From Brachypodium distachyon (Eukaryota > Streptophyta > Magnoliopsida > Poales > Poaceae): a DNA stretch of 64,000 nucleotides. This document shows positions 35,036-46,310 of the stretch, piece after piece. The notes below the pieces were generated by a model. It ran no database searches. It was given only the letters and a program-made list of their open reading frames with translations, and was not told where the DNA came from. The DNA is taken from NCBI RefSeq assembly GCF_000005505.3, contig NC_016131.3:1674001-1738000 (forward strand). Reading direction: 5' to 3'. The translations under genes and the position numbers were made by a program. Within the stretch, counting starts at the first letter, position 1, and each line of letters opens with the position of its first letter.

Positions 35036-38000
35036 ATGGTGCGCGGCGGCGGGTGGAGACGGAAGGTGACGCCGAACCTGGGGGCGGACCAGGAGGGCAC
35101 GCGGACGCTCAACCTCACCGTGCTGCGGCGCCTCGACCCCGCCGTCGCCGACATCCTCATCATCGCCGCGCACGTCACCGCCTACAGCTTCGACGAGGGC
35201 ACGAACCAATGGGTACGTGCGTACGTACTACTCGCTGTTACCCCCTCCTCCACCACTCCCACCGAACCCCCGATATTCTGTTTCTGCATCAGTTCCTAAT
35301 TCGATTTTGTGTATGTTGCGGGTGTGTTTGGTGCAGAGCCGGAAGGGCGTGGAGGGGTCGCTCTTCGTCGTCAAGAGGTTTGTGCAGCTGCCAGCTGGGG
35401 CCCTAACTGATGGACTGTAGGCTGCAACACTGGGTTCGGTTGGTTGGTGTATACTCTGCCATTGGCATGGGTTCGGGCTGTTTGGTGGATGCATAACTCC
35501 CAGAATTACTTGGCCGTGCTTATGTTTTGGAGTTGTAGATATAAGAGAACTGAATTGGCCTTCTAGAAGAAAGGGTAATGGAATGTGATGGTGGTTTTGC
35601 ATTTTTACCGTGCATTGTCATGTGATTCAGCAATTCCCTACATACCTAAGATTTATAGGATCTGGTTACTAGTGGAAGCATCGCCAATAGCTATTTTCTG
35701 TTGTTTGTTGGATAAATGCAGAATTCCCAGAGAGTTACTTGGTTGTTTACTTGAATGCGGTGGTGATTTGGCATTGTGTATTGATGTATGGTAGTGTGAT
35801 TCAGGAATTCCCTATATAGTGAACGATTGTCGGGAATTTGGTTGCTACGGGAAGTATTGCTTGTTGTTTTCCCGCTGTTTTTGAAATATTTACGGTGTTA
35901 TTTGTATTACAAGTGAATCAAAGGATCAACATTGACAGAAGTGAATCAAAGGGTCAAGCATATTGATGTGGAATTTTTAGGATTATTTATTATTGATATT
36001 TTTTGGTAGTTTTTAGTATTGTCACAAGTTGTCAGTTATTGGTCATAGATGCTGCAAGTATTTTGCAATTGGTTTCTGCACGCCTATGTTGAATCTTTTG
36101 TTTCTGGTCCTACAATAGGTGGCATGTAAATTCAATCATGTATGCTTAATTTAGAATGCTTTGGAATAGACAATTGGTTCAGGAAAATATTTTTATCTTC
36201 TAAACATTAGTACAAAAGGGCATCATGTATTGTGCAAGTACCATGGTGATGATTTTCGACATATACAGTTGTACTCTTGAGATTGCAAATTTGTTGTTGG
36301 GTCTATAAGCACTTAACAGTATGCATTTCGTGCTAAGACTTGATAATATTGCAGGAACACCCAACCCAGGTTCCAATTTATTGTCATGAATCGTCGAAAC
36401 ACAGGTATTTTTGCATTTCCAATTTTTGGAAACTGGATTCTCATCAAAATCTATCCTGCTTAGCCATAATATCAACGCAAATCGTACACGGTGGAAGTGA
36501 TTTTTTTTATTTGGATCACTGTATATACTGACTAACCATGAGGTAAAATGGTGTTAGCGATACTGATTAGGAGGAACTGCAGCAAACATATAAGAGAATG
36601 GTGTAAGCAATATTTGTGACTGCTATATCCGCATATATATGATCAAATCAGAGTATTTGCTTCTAGCTTTTGTGCTGTCAGAATTAGGAAACATATTCTC
36701 TCATGCATCCTCAGTTCCAGGAAAGAAAAATACTCTTATGCACCCTAAGGAATATCTATGTAAACTTGTTCTTGCTCGGTTTATATATGAGGTTGTCTGG
36801 GAGATTCCAAAACAAAAAACAAACTTATTTGAAACCTTACTGAATCGTGTTTTTGGTCTGTACAAGAAAATTTGTGGTTGATATCTAATAGTATCTTGAT
36901 TACTACTTAGTTCATATGATAGTTTGACAATTATATGTATGTGCTAATTTTATGCTGCCTTACTCTAATGAGCAGAAAATTTTGTTGAAGATCTCTTGAG
37001 AAATTTTGAATACCAGGTGGAAGTTCCCTACATAATGTATCGCAATGCTTTAGATGAAGTTATTGGAATTTGGTTCTATGATCCTCAGGAATGTGAAGAA
37101 GTGGCACATCTTTTCAGTAGGTAGATATTTCCTTCTTGTCGAGTTAAATATTCTCCACGCCACGTTCTTGATCTATTTTAGCCTGCAGACTGCGGAATAC
37201 ATCCTTAATAGGTTGGCACCAGATATATTTCTGCTAGGAGCGGGCATTTTTTAGCCAAAAGATAAGAAGTGGTTGTATTGGCCTACTGGTATTCTGTGTA
37301 TGGTGCGATTTTTATTGTGAAAAACGTAAGTTAATGTTCTTCTGTTGTACTCAACTATCCGTTTAGACTGCTCCACTTTTAGGTCCTTAGTGATTGTGTA
37401 GTTGTTTTTGCATATGATTTGAGTTAGTGTATCGGAACATATGCTTTAACTTCACATGAACTGAGATTTATGAATGGCGCCTGTCAATCTCCAGCTTTCT
37501 GTAAGCAGTCACTAAAAAGACCACATTTAAAAACTGCTTGGTAGGTCTGGTATCGATATGCAGTCTGCTAAATTTGGTGCCTACTATGTAAAGCTTGATC
37601 CAAAAACTATGCAACATGCCGAGCCAAATAAACCACTTGAATCAGATGCATATTGCATAGCCGTTCCTGCGTCTTGTTTTGGATTGGTACAAGCTATTCT
37701 ATTATTTAAAACTATAGCTAAAGTGGTTAAATTATGCACTAGTTTAGTCTGTGTCCTCAAATTATATTCAGGCAACGGTTGTCCATTAAATGTATTTGTT
37801 TGCTTGATTGCTTTTGTCTATTGCTAAGGCTTTGCAAAAAGTTAATGGGGTCGCAAAGCATGTCTGTTTTTCTATATTTTGTCCTATACTTACTGAAGTA
37901 TACATTGCCTATGCAATGTACAGGATACATAAGGCATTTTCTAGGGCGTCCCCAGAGGCAATGGTTTCTGCAATTCAAAGGTATGAATTTAAATGTTTTA

Positions 38001-39667
38001 ATGTTAACCTTGGAAGTGAAGATAGCTTGTTGCAATTGCTGAGTTAGACAGGAATCGATGTTGTTTCATCCTTATCATTTAATGTAGGCATGACCATTTT
38101 CTTTCTGCTAATAATTTTGGACTTAAGCTTGTATGTTCTACTTACATTTGTACATGCCCAATGATCAAAGTATAAACACTATTATTTTGTCGTTTTGGTG
38201 TAACTAAAAAATGTATCGTTTTAAGGAATCAAGGTGTTACAGTTATTAGTTCAGCGAATTCTTTGCAGGTGGTGAAATAAGGGGAAGAAATCATAAATTT
38301 CATAATATGATATTTGGCTAATATTTTAAATTCAATTTGAGGGCCTTTTTAGAGCACAAGTTTAACAAAAGTACATGAAACGAAATTAGAGCTGGCTGAT
38401 GCTCCATGTGAATAGATACTTGATCATTTAAATAGAAGAATGATGAAAATTTAGTTACATGAGTTAATTTTAGGAAACCTGTTCACTGTACCGGTCTAGT
38501 TAAATTGATCATCCGTTTGACTCACAAGTCAGAACAGTACCACCTAAAGTTGTCGTGGATGTGGCATTATGGTGAAATTGTCTTCTTACTCTCCGCGGTT
38601 TCAGTGATTTTGAAGAGCCTGAATTGGCATATGCTGTTCCTTCAGCTGAAGATACCCTAATATCAGCCTTGCTTACAGTAAGCAAACTTGCCTTGTTTTC
38701 CATCACCGTTTCATTCTATTTTGAAATCCTGAACACATGTGTTTATTATGGTAGCTTTTTTGCAATCTAGTATCGTTATGTAATTCTCACGAGATAACAT
38801 TCGGACAGGCAGCTGCATGTGTTGGTGCACCCACCGGTGGAACAGGTGCAGTACAGCCAAATCAATCTGTCAGGACAGTTGCTTCATCTAGGCATGCATC
38901 ACCCAGTGCTATGTCATCGCACCCTCCTGTAGCCTTGCATAGCCTGCCTCCTTCAAGGACCCCATCAGCTCCTGTGATGCCCCCAGATGCTCATAGATCC
39001 ACTAGTGCTCCTGCCATTGAACCTGCTAGTCTTACGAAACCATTACTCTTTCCTCCCATCACATCTTCGCAAACAACAATGGCTCCTGCTGCCTTTTCAT
39101 CTTCTGCTCTTCCTCCATTTCATCCTCCCGTTGCCATTCAGCACCAGCAAAGTGCTCCCTGGCTCCGGCCCTTTCCACCCAGTGCTCCTCCTTCACTTCA
39201 TCCTCAGCACCGGCAAAGTGCTCCCTTGCTCCAACCCTTTCCACCACCACCACCCGCTGCATCCCTCCCTCCACCATATGGCGCGCCAATACTTCAGCCA
39301 TTTCCACCACCTAATCCTTGCCCACTGCTTGCCCCAACAGCATGTTATGGCCCATTACTATCAAGAGACAAAGTCAGAGGTGCAATGCTGAAGCTCGTGC
39401 AGGTATTTTTTGTTGTTGTTGTTGTTGGCATCTGCTGGTTGTCAATTTGATTGTAGTGTACACACTAAGGCTACCGAGAGACACTTGTTACTGACATAGT
39501 CTTGTTGGACATAGGTAAATGTATAGTGCGTTTCCACAAAAACATCGATCTAACCTTATTTTTCCTCCCAACACTGATGATTATTTTCTCACGCCTTTTT
39601 GTTTTCCTGGCAGAACGACGATTTCATCGATATGGTCTACCGAGAGATTGTAAAAGGGCAGCAGTAA
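35036..39667 (+). CDS. DCP1: mRNA-decapping enzyme subunit DCP1, 8 exons
   Basis: Activator of DCP2 in 5' cap removal, acting in cytoplasmic P-bodies. Exons: 35036-35212, 35337-35377, 36355-36404, 36976-37120, 37924-37980, 38605-38677, 38809-39402, 39614-39667. The 1,191-bp sum gives 396 residues. The EVH1-like DCP1 domain fills residues 1 to about 155: LNLTVLRRLDPAVADILIIA, VEGSLFVVKR, TQPRFQFIVMNRRNTENFV, PYIMYRNALDEVIGIWFYDP, ECEEVAHLFSR. A proline/serine-rich linker follows (exon 7), and the C-terminus is the plant trimerisation-type helix: LSRDKVRGAMLKLVQNDDFI, then YREIVKGQQ. The ATG at 35036 has a good context (tccATGg); the in-frame ATG at 35006 would add ten residues. The 803-bp fourth intron holds no gene. 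The gene is convergent with the ILR1-like gene. Confidence 0.94.
39139..39247 (+). repeat. Internal tandem repeat in the DCP1 linker
   Basis: A roughly 41-bp motif beginning 'cagcacc' at 39139 recurs at 39205 (66-bp period), giving the peptide repeats HQQSAPWLRPFPP and HRQSAPLLQPFPP. A weaker third peptide copy (APILQPFPP) follows at about 39285. Confidence 0.7.
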
Positions 39668-40307
39668 CTTTGAAGTTCAGAGACTGACATGTCTACTATA
39701 GGCTTGGTTTGTGTTTCAGAGGGCGCCTTTGTCCAAGCCTGCATAGTCAGATAGTATATCTGTGCATCTCAAATACACGTAGAGGATAACATAGTTGAGA
39801 CCACGGTCGAGTGCTTTGGAGCTGTAATCTGAATGCCGAAAACTGAGTTCCTCGCCGAATCTCTGGGATCTATCTTACCAGCTTACCGACTGAATTAGTT
39901 TTCCAGACGAGCATGTGTTACCTGTTTTAGGTGGGGAACAGGGGATGTATTTGTTTTTGACATGCTATAGCTATCTCTGCACAACATACTGCAAATGCCA
40001 GTGTAAGTAGTTCATATTGCTCCCCCCTGAAGATGACTGCTCCGTACGTGCGTCCAATGTGCTGCCATAGTCTTGCATCAACCGGGGGTGCAGCAAACGG
40101 CGTATGACCTTGTCGATCCAGTATATAGCTGGTATAGAGGGATGTATCAGAAATGTTCTAATGATCGACATGGATACTCTGTAAAATTAAGCTCGTAGCG
40201 TAGTTCATACGGACCCAAGAATTGTTTAAACAGACATGCCGAATCTGAATCTTTGGCAACAAGCGTCCATCTCTTATTGGCTTGTTCCTAGTCAAACGAA
40301 GCTTCAC
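39668..40307. other. Convergent 3' ends of DCP1 and the ILR1-like gene
   Basis: About 640 bp that must hold both 3' untranslated regions. No additional gene is visible. Confidence 0.5.
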
Positions 40308-41630
40308 TCACGACACGGGGTTTGTGCTGTGCTTGTTCAAGAACTCGATGGCCACGGCGGCGTGCAGCGCGGCCCCGACGGGGAGCGCGCCTTCGTCGAC
40401 GACGAGGTGCGGCGTGTGCACCTGGTAAAGCTCCCCGTCCTCGCCGCTGCGGACGCCGACGCCGAAGAACGCCGCGGGGATCTTCTGGGCGTAGAACCCA
40501 AAGTCCTCCGCCGCCATGATCTGCGGCGACAGCCTCACGTTCTTTTCCCCGAGCATGCCCTCCGCCACGGCCTTGGCGTGCGCGTACACCGCCTCGTCGT
40601 TCACCGTCGCCGGGTAATGCCGGAGCTCCTCCTCCATGAAGTCCACCGCCGCCGTGCACCGCCCCACCGCCGCCTGCCCCTCGATCACCTCCCTGATCCT
40701 CTTCATGAGGTAGGACAGCCCTTCCGTCGTCATGCTCCTGAAGGTGCCGCCGATGGCGACGGACTCCGGGATCACGTTGAACGTCTCCCCCCCTTTGATG
40801 AACGTCACTGACACCACCTGTATTATAGTATTATTAACTGCTCATCAAATTAACACACTTCAGTAAGCTAATTCAGAAAGTAGAAACTACTGTAATAATC
40901 AACGTACTGCGCCCTGGAGAGGGTCGGTCTCGCGAGCGACGAGCTGCTGGAGGCTGAGCACGGCGGAGGCGGCGGCGACGACCGGGTCAACGGCGCCGTG
41001 GGGCATCGCGCCGTGCCCGCCCTTCCCGGTGACGGTGGCCTTGAACCGGGCCGACCCGGCGAGGAACGGGCCGGGCCTGGAGCCCACGGCGCCCGCGGGG
41101 AGACGCGTGTCGACGTGGACGGCGAAGATGGCGTCCACGCCGTCCAGGACGCCTTCCTCCAGCACGTGGTACCCGCCGGCGTGGCTCTCCTCCGCCGGCT
41201 GGAACACCAGCTTCACCGTGCCGTTGAGGTCCTTCTTCCTCGACTGCAGCAGCCTGGCGGCGCCCAGCAGCATGGCCACGTGCGCGTCGTGGCCGCACGC
41301 GTGCATCCTGTTGGGCTCCTCGCTCTTGAACTCGCAGTCTACGAGTTCCTGGATCGGGAGCGCGTCCATGTCGGCGCGGAGGGCGAAGATGGTGGGATTG
41401 GTGGTGCCGGGGCCGGAGATTGTGGCGACGAGGCCGGTGCGGGCGACGGGCCAGGCGTAGGGGACGCCGAGCGCGTCGAGCTCGGCGCGCACGAGCGCCG
41501 ATGTCCGGTGCTCCTGGAAGGCCAGCTCCGGGTGCCGGTGGATCCGCCGCCGCACGCCCCGCATCCACGCCGCGAACCCCGACTCGCCCGCCTCCGACAG
41601 CAGCTCCCGCCCCAGCCCCGACGACGACAT
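40308..41630 (-). CDS. IAA-amino acid hydrolase ILR1-like (peptidase M20), 2 exons
   Basis: Hydrolyses amide conjugates of indole-3-acetic acid or related acyl amino acids, releasing free hormone. Exons 41630-40908 and 40817-40308 join to 1,233 bp, 410 residues. M20 metal-binding motifs in order: [24 protein letters not shown] and AEDFGFY; the dimerisation domain lies between ([30 protein letters not shown]). The start is the only in-frame ATG before [13 protein letters not shown]; the open frame reaches 41717 but without an ATG. Many plant family members have an N-terminal signal peptide and a C-terminal KDEL/HDEL-like ER signal. This protein has neither (it ends KHSTNPVS), so it may be cytosolic. 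Substrate preference cannot be told from the sequence. Confidence 0.93.
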
Positions 41631-42581
41631 CGCCTGAATCGAGAAGGCGAGAACTGGTCGCTGCTCGCCGTGCCACTCGTATATGCTAGAAGTGGCTGCG
41701 CTGTGGCCCGCCGGCAATGCTGGATTTGGTGCTTTGTCCTGAATGCTTTCGAGATTTGCGATGCGGTTGCTTCTCTGTTTCTGCTTCTGTTTGTTCTTTT
41801 TTTTTGAATACTTTGTTTGCTGCTGCTGCTGCTGCCGGCGGCCGGTTTTGGTGAGAGTGAGACCCGGTCGGCCCCGTGTGCCTCTCTCTAGTCACGACGG
41901 CGAGAACGATTTTGGAATTTGCGTGTCCCAAACGTGCCCTCTTTCTAACCCAAAGAATAACAAAGCCCCCGAAACAGCAAACTACTGCCATTTTCCAGCA
42001 TTGCCCTTGTATGGTCACAGCGCCTGTTTCATTTCTCTCTTATTTCAACGCATATGACATGCATTCCTTCTTAAGAATACCATAATTTGTATAATTACAC
42101 ATTTCTAATGCATACATTCAAATGCACATTTTCAAACCACACAATTCAGAAAGAGAAGACGGCCCGAGCAACCACGGCGGCCGATGCGACGAGGAGGGAT
42201 GACGGTCGAGATGGCAACGCGGGAAAAGGAGGAGGCAGCCGACAATGTAGCGGAAGAAGGGAAGGAGGATGGCACGCGGGAGACGGCGGTGATGTATAGC
42301 GGTTTTCTATCCAACATGCGAGGATGGTGGCTTCAGTGTCAACTTGAGCTATCTAGGATATGTTTGGTTATCTATACTGCATGGGTTTGAGAGGGGAGAA
42401 CAATTTTTTGAGCATTTGGTTCGCGATCAGCGTAACGGGCCGTCAAAGCGAATACTCTCTTGATATGATATGATTGTTCACTCCACTAGCCGGAATCGGC
42501 TGAACCGCTCGGCCTCACCCGATCACCAACTAACCAGACCCCGGTTGAACCTCTTTTCTTTTTACCAAAACCCTTAAATAC
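41631..42581. other. Divergent intergenic region, ILR1-like side
   Basis: Contains the presumed promoter of the ILR1-like gene. A (CTG)n tract lies near 41820-41836. The frame at 42087-42299 has no recognisable domain. Confidence 0.4.
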
Positions 42582-42700
42582 TACTCCATCCGTTTCTAAA
42601 TACTTGCCATGGTTTTAGTATGCACTAAAATCACGAAGTATTTAGGAACGGAGAGAATTTGCACTAAAATCATGACAAGTATTTAGAAACGGAGGGAGTA
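42582..42700. repeat. Compound MITE with a duplicated right end
   Basis: The left end 'tactccatccgtttctaaat' pairs with two right ends: 'gtatttaggaacggagag' at about 42638 and 'gtatttagaaacggagggag' plus ta at about 42679. Each right arm is preceded by 'gcactaaaatca'. Overall about 119 bp. Confidence 0.75.
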
Positions 42701-43431
42701 CCGAGTATGACACTGTCCGCTGGCGAAGATGCTCCAAGAACGAAAGAAACATACACATTAATAAAATTAATAACCAATGATATGTGTTTAAGTTGTGTAA
42801 AATGCAAAGCTAGTTTTGACAAGGAAACAGGTCGCAATCGGCTGGAAATTACTTTGCCCAACCAGAACCAGGAGAGCCACGTCGGCAACAAGAGAGAAGA
42901 AAAAAGTGATACTCTGCCAACCAAGCCGAGAAAAAAAGATCCAAGGAAACGTATTCCCCATCTTCCTTCTCGCGGTCAGGCCCCGTCCCCTTTCTCCCGC
43001 GTCTGCGCGATCCCAAACCCCCTCGGCGATCCCAGATCCTTCGACCATTAGGGTCACCCCACAAGCACGCCCCCGCCTCCGGCCTCCACACGCGCGTCGC
43101 CGCCAATCGCCGTTTCCTGCCGCTCCCCGTTCGTCCTTCCTCAGTTCATCGAGGTATGAGGTGAGGTCCCTTTTCATCCATCCAGCGATTAGGTAAAAAT
43201 CCCGGCCGATGACCTTCACAATTCCTGTGTGTGCCAGCACAGCACAGCGCACCCCCCCCCCCCCCCCCCCCCCCCGCATAGCTGCTTAACCTCTCTGATT
43301 AATTTCCGATTGGGGGGATAGCAGCCGGTTGTGCCTTTTGTTTGCATGTTGGTTGGGCTGGATGATTGATTGGGGTTTTGAGGGGAGAAAACGAGGAGGG
43401 AAGTTTAGAGTATCATAGGGCAGCACCGCGG
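42701..43431 (+). other. Promoter/leader region of the PPR gene
   Basis: The GC-rich stretch at 42940-43160 looks like a grass 5' leader and contains possible donor sites (cgagGTATGAG near 43150), so a 5'UTR intron is possible. A pure run of 24 C lies at 43252-43275. The open frame of the PPR gene reaches back to 43366 but without an ATG until 43432. Confidence 0.4.
43252..43275. repeat. C24 homopolymer
   Basis: Twenty-four consecutive cytosines, preceded by an A and followed by GC. Such tracts are unstable and easily mis-sized in sequencing. Confidence 0.85.
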
Positions 43432-45726
43432 ATGCTACCGATGCTTCTAAGGAAATTTTCTGGAACGGCTGAAAAGTTTGCTCTGTTGGTCCAAAGCTGT
43501 GCAGATGTCCGGTCTTTGAAGAAGCTGCATGCTAGTGTTTTGGCACACGGACTTGGCTCGGATGTGATCCTTGGTTCTAAGATTCTCGGCTGGTATGCGC
43601 GTTTAGGCACCCTGCCAGATTCAAGGCTTGTTTTTCAGAACATTGTAACTGATGATCTTGCCCTGTGGAGTTCTGCTATGGTTGATTATTTCAGGGCTGG
43701 TTATTTGGAGGAAGTTATTTTTCTGTATAAGAGATTAAAGTTGCATCAGATTGGTTTGGACGGGAAAACCATCACCTTCGGTTTGAAAAGCTGCGCTCAG
43801 CTCGGCGATTTGTTTCTGGGTGAAGGATTGCATGTCGATTCGCTGAAGCTTGGCCTGAGTGGGGATAAATTTGTCGGTTCCTCCCTCGTTGGGTTATACT
43901 CCAAGCATGGCAAGATGATTGATGCAGGGAAAGTGTTTGAAGAGATATCTGACAAGGATATTGTTGCTTACACGTCGATGATCTCTGGTTATTCTGATGT
44001 CGTGGATTCGACTGCGTGGAATGCATTCAAAATTGCCGGTGATATGGTAAAGAATAACTTGGAAGTAAACCGTGTGACACTGGTAAGCTTGCTGCAAGTT
44101 GCTGGTAATCTGGGAGCATTCAGAGAGGGTAAATCAGTGCACTGCTATTCCATAAGGAGAGCAATTGGTGTCTCGGATGAAGTCCTAGAGACCAGCCTTG
44201 TTGACATGTATGCTCGATGTGGAGCATATCAGTTAGCATCTGCTCTCTTAAAGAATTCAAAGGGAACCACGGCTTCATGGAACGCGGTGCTTTCTCGTCT
44301 TACTAGAACTCGAGAGAGTTGGGATGCAATCCAGTATTTCTCTGTCATGCTGCATGAGCATAAAGTAACTCCAGATTCAAGGACCTTTGCAAATGTCCTT
44401 TCTGCTTGTGCTGAGCTATGCTATTCTGGCTATGCTGCCAGTATCCATGCCTACTTGATGAGAAGAACTATACTGCTTGATGTCGTCTTGTCCACTTCTC
44501 TTATCGAGGTGTACTCCAAATGCAAAAGAGTTGTAAGATCCAGGCATCTCTTTGATCAACTGACAGTTAAAGATGCAATCTCCTATAATGCGATGATACA
44601 TGGTTATCTCCAAAATGGCATGGCAGATGAGGCCACCACATTACTCAGTTGCATGATGATAGAGTGTATTGCACCAAATTCTACAACTGTTCTTTGTCTT
44701 CTTGCAGCTTTTGCTGATCAAAGAGATTTAGTGAGAGGGAGGTGGATTCATGGATTTGCAATTAGGCATGGCTTTTCTGCAGATCTGGACATTGCAAATC
44801 AAATTATACATATGTATTCAGTTTGTAGAGAAATTGTTGCAGCACAGATTGTATTTGACTCATTGGAAACGAAAAATTTGGTTTCATGGACAGCCATAAT
44901 GAAGGGGTGCTTATCTTCTGGGCATGGGGATGAGGTGGTTAGATTACATCAATTAATGCAGCAACATGGGGAGAAGCCTGATTCCATCACTCTTATATAT
45001 GCAGTACAGGCTGTTTCTGAGCTTGGACATCTGAAGAGTGTAAAACAAATTCATTGTTTTGTTTACCATGCCTTTATGGAGGAAGACACGATTACCACAA
45101 ATTCTTTGATAACTGCATATGCTAAATGTGGAAGGTTGGATTTGTCAGAAGCTTTGTTCTATAGTTTGGAACACAAAGACCTGGATTCATGGAATACAAT
45201 GATCAGTGCTTATGGGAATCATGGATTTTATATTAAGGTGCTTCAAATGTTTAAGCAAATGGAAGAGGAAAGTATTAAGCCTGATGAGTTAACATTCTCT
45301 TCCGTGCTTTCTGCCTGCAGTCATGCCGGTCTTGTTAAGGAGGGTTGGTCTATTTTTCAGTCAATGACTTTGCTGTATTCAGTTCATCCACAGGAAGAGC
45401 ATTATGGTTGCATAGTCGACTTATTGGGTCGGGCAGGGCATTTAGAAGAAGGATACAAGTTTATAAAGCTCTCAAACTTAACAGATAAATCCAGTATGTT
45501 TCGTGCTTTGCTCTCTGCTTGCAGAACTTATGGAAATACACTGCTTGCACATATTATTGGCAAAGAGCTCCTTGAGCTCGGACCACAGAACCCAGGTACT
45601 TGTGCTTTGATTTCAGAAGTGTATGCTCAGGAAGGACAGTGGAATGAATCTGCTAATTTAAGGGCTAGCGCTAAACAAAGTGGTTTAAAGAAACTTCCTG
45701 GTTCTAGTTTGATGGAATCAGTATAG
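43432..45726 (+). CDS. Pentatricopeptide repeat protein, E-type, intronless
   Basis: PPR proteins bind single organellar RNAs one base per repeat and guide editing, splicing or stability. The frame from ATG 43432 gives 764 residues; the frame is open for 66 bp further upstream but lacks an ATG there. It holds a chain of PLS-type repeats, visible as recurrent motifs: LVGLYSKHGKMIDAGKVFEE, DIVAYTSMISGYS, LVDMYARCGAYQLAS, TASWNAVLSRL, DAISYNAMIHGYLQNG, LVSWTAIMKGC, LITAYAKCGRLDLSEALFYS, LDSWNTMISAYGNHG and FSSVLSACSHAGLVKEGWSI. The carboxyl end has an E-type region (HYGCIVDLLGRAGHLEEGYK to LKKLPGSSLMESV) with no DYW deaminase, so editing would need a partner supplying the deaminase. The amino end (MLPMLLRKFSG) is basic and could target mitochondria or plastids. 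Confidence 0.93.
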   Translation: MLPMLLRKFSGTAEKFALLVQSCADVRSLKKLHASVLAHGLGSDVILGSKILGWYARLGTLPDSRLVFQNIVTDDLALWSSAMVDYFRAGYLEEVIFLYKRLKLHQIGLDGKTITFGLKSCAQLGDLFLGEGLHVDSLKLGLSGDKFVGSSLVGLYSKHGKMIDAGKVFEEISDKDIVAYTSMISGYSDVVDSTAWNAFKIAGDMVKNNLEVNRVTLVSLLQVAGNLGAFREGKSVHCYSIRRAIGVSDEVLETSLVDMYARCGAYQLASALLKNSKGTTASWNAVLSRLTRTRESWDAIQYFSVMLHEHKVTPDSRTFANVLSACAELCYSGYAASIHAYLMRRTILLDVVLSTSLIEVYSKCKRVVRSRHLFDQLTVKDAISYNAMIHGYLQNGMADEATTLLSCMMIECIAPNSTTVLCLLAAFADQRDLVRGRWIHGFAIRHGFSADLDIANQIIHMYSVCREIVAAQIVFDSLETKNLVSWTAIMKGCLSSGHGDEVVRLHQLMQQHGEKPDSITLIYAVQAVSELGHLKSVKQIHCFVYHAFMEEDTITTNSLITAYAKCGRLDLSEALFYSLEHKDLDSWNTMISAYGNHGFYIKVLQMFKQMEEESIKPDELTFSSVLSACSHAGLVKEGWSIFQSMTLLYSVHPQEEHYGCIVDLLGRAGHLEEGYKFIKLSNLTDKSSMFRALLSACRTYGNTLLAHIIGKELLELGPQNPGTCALISEVYAQEGQWNESANLRASAKQSGLKKLPGSSLMESV

Positions 45727-45764
45727 CAGGCCATCAACCTGGGCTGAAGAAAAGTGCATCAGGA

Positions 45765-46065
45765 TTGCCAACTTCTCGGACATCTTCGCCGAGCCAAAGG
45801 GGCTGCTGCTGGCACGTGCCCATGACCACTGCATTTGCTTGGTTGTTGGTGCCCGGTGCCACTCCCGTAGCTGTCCGCCCATACCGCTACTCCGCTACCC
45901 AGAAAGATGGGATCGAGAGGCAGTGCACAGACATGCTGGAAAGTGGCCTGATTCGCCGCAGCACCTCCGAGTTTTCATCACCAGTGCTCCGTCCGGAAGA
46001 GCGACGGCTCCTGGCGTTTCTACGTCAACTACCGCGCCCTGACCGCCAACACCTTCAAGATATAT
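45765..46065 (+). mobile_element. Ty3/gypsy reverse-transcriptase scrap
   Basis: Two frames together show the start of a gypsy RT: FSDIFAEPKGL first, then PGATPVAVRPYRYSATQKDG, IERQCTDMLESGLIRRSTSE and FSSPVL, then, after a frame change, VRKSDGSWRFYVNYRALTAN. Only about 300 bp is left, with at least two frameshifts and no LTR. It begins some 40 bp after the PPR stop codon and so probably lies inside that gene's 3' transcribed region. Confidence 0.85.
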
Positions 46066-46080
46066 ATCATGACGGATTTA

Positions 46081-46197
46081 ATAAACTATTTTAGAGTTGT
46101 AGATGTTGGTTGATTTTTCTATGAACTTGGTCAAATTTTAAGAAATTTGACTTTAAGACGAAGCTAGAACATCTTATAATTTGGAACAGAGGGAGTG
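46081..46197. repeat. MITE fragment with one terminus
   Basis: The internal phrase 'tagagttgtagatgttggtt', then 'tgaacttggtcaaattttaa', and the terminus 'atttggaacagagggagtg' match a common grass Stowaway-like family. The left terminus is missing where it meets the gypsy scrap. Confidence 0.65.
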
Positions 46198-46310
46198 CAT
46201 ACATAATCTTTGTTTCCAAAAACTAGTGTCGTATATCTTGTCAGAGGTCCTATCGAGCTTTATGATGGTGTCTTTGTTTTTATTTAGGTCTTTGATTGCT
46301 GACTGGATCG

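Noticed and set aside
37558..37827. Open frame inside DCP1 intron 4
   Set aside because: DCP1 exons 4 and 5 join cleanly across it, and the product has no recognisable feature.
41631..41717. Upstream extension of the ILR1-like frame
   Set aside because: The frame is open, but the codon at 41717 is TTG and no ATG exists upstream of 41630.
43366..43431. Upstream extension of the PPR frame
   Set aside because: The frame is open but starts at TTG; the first ATG is 43432.
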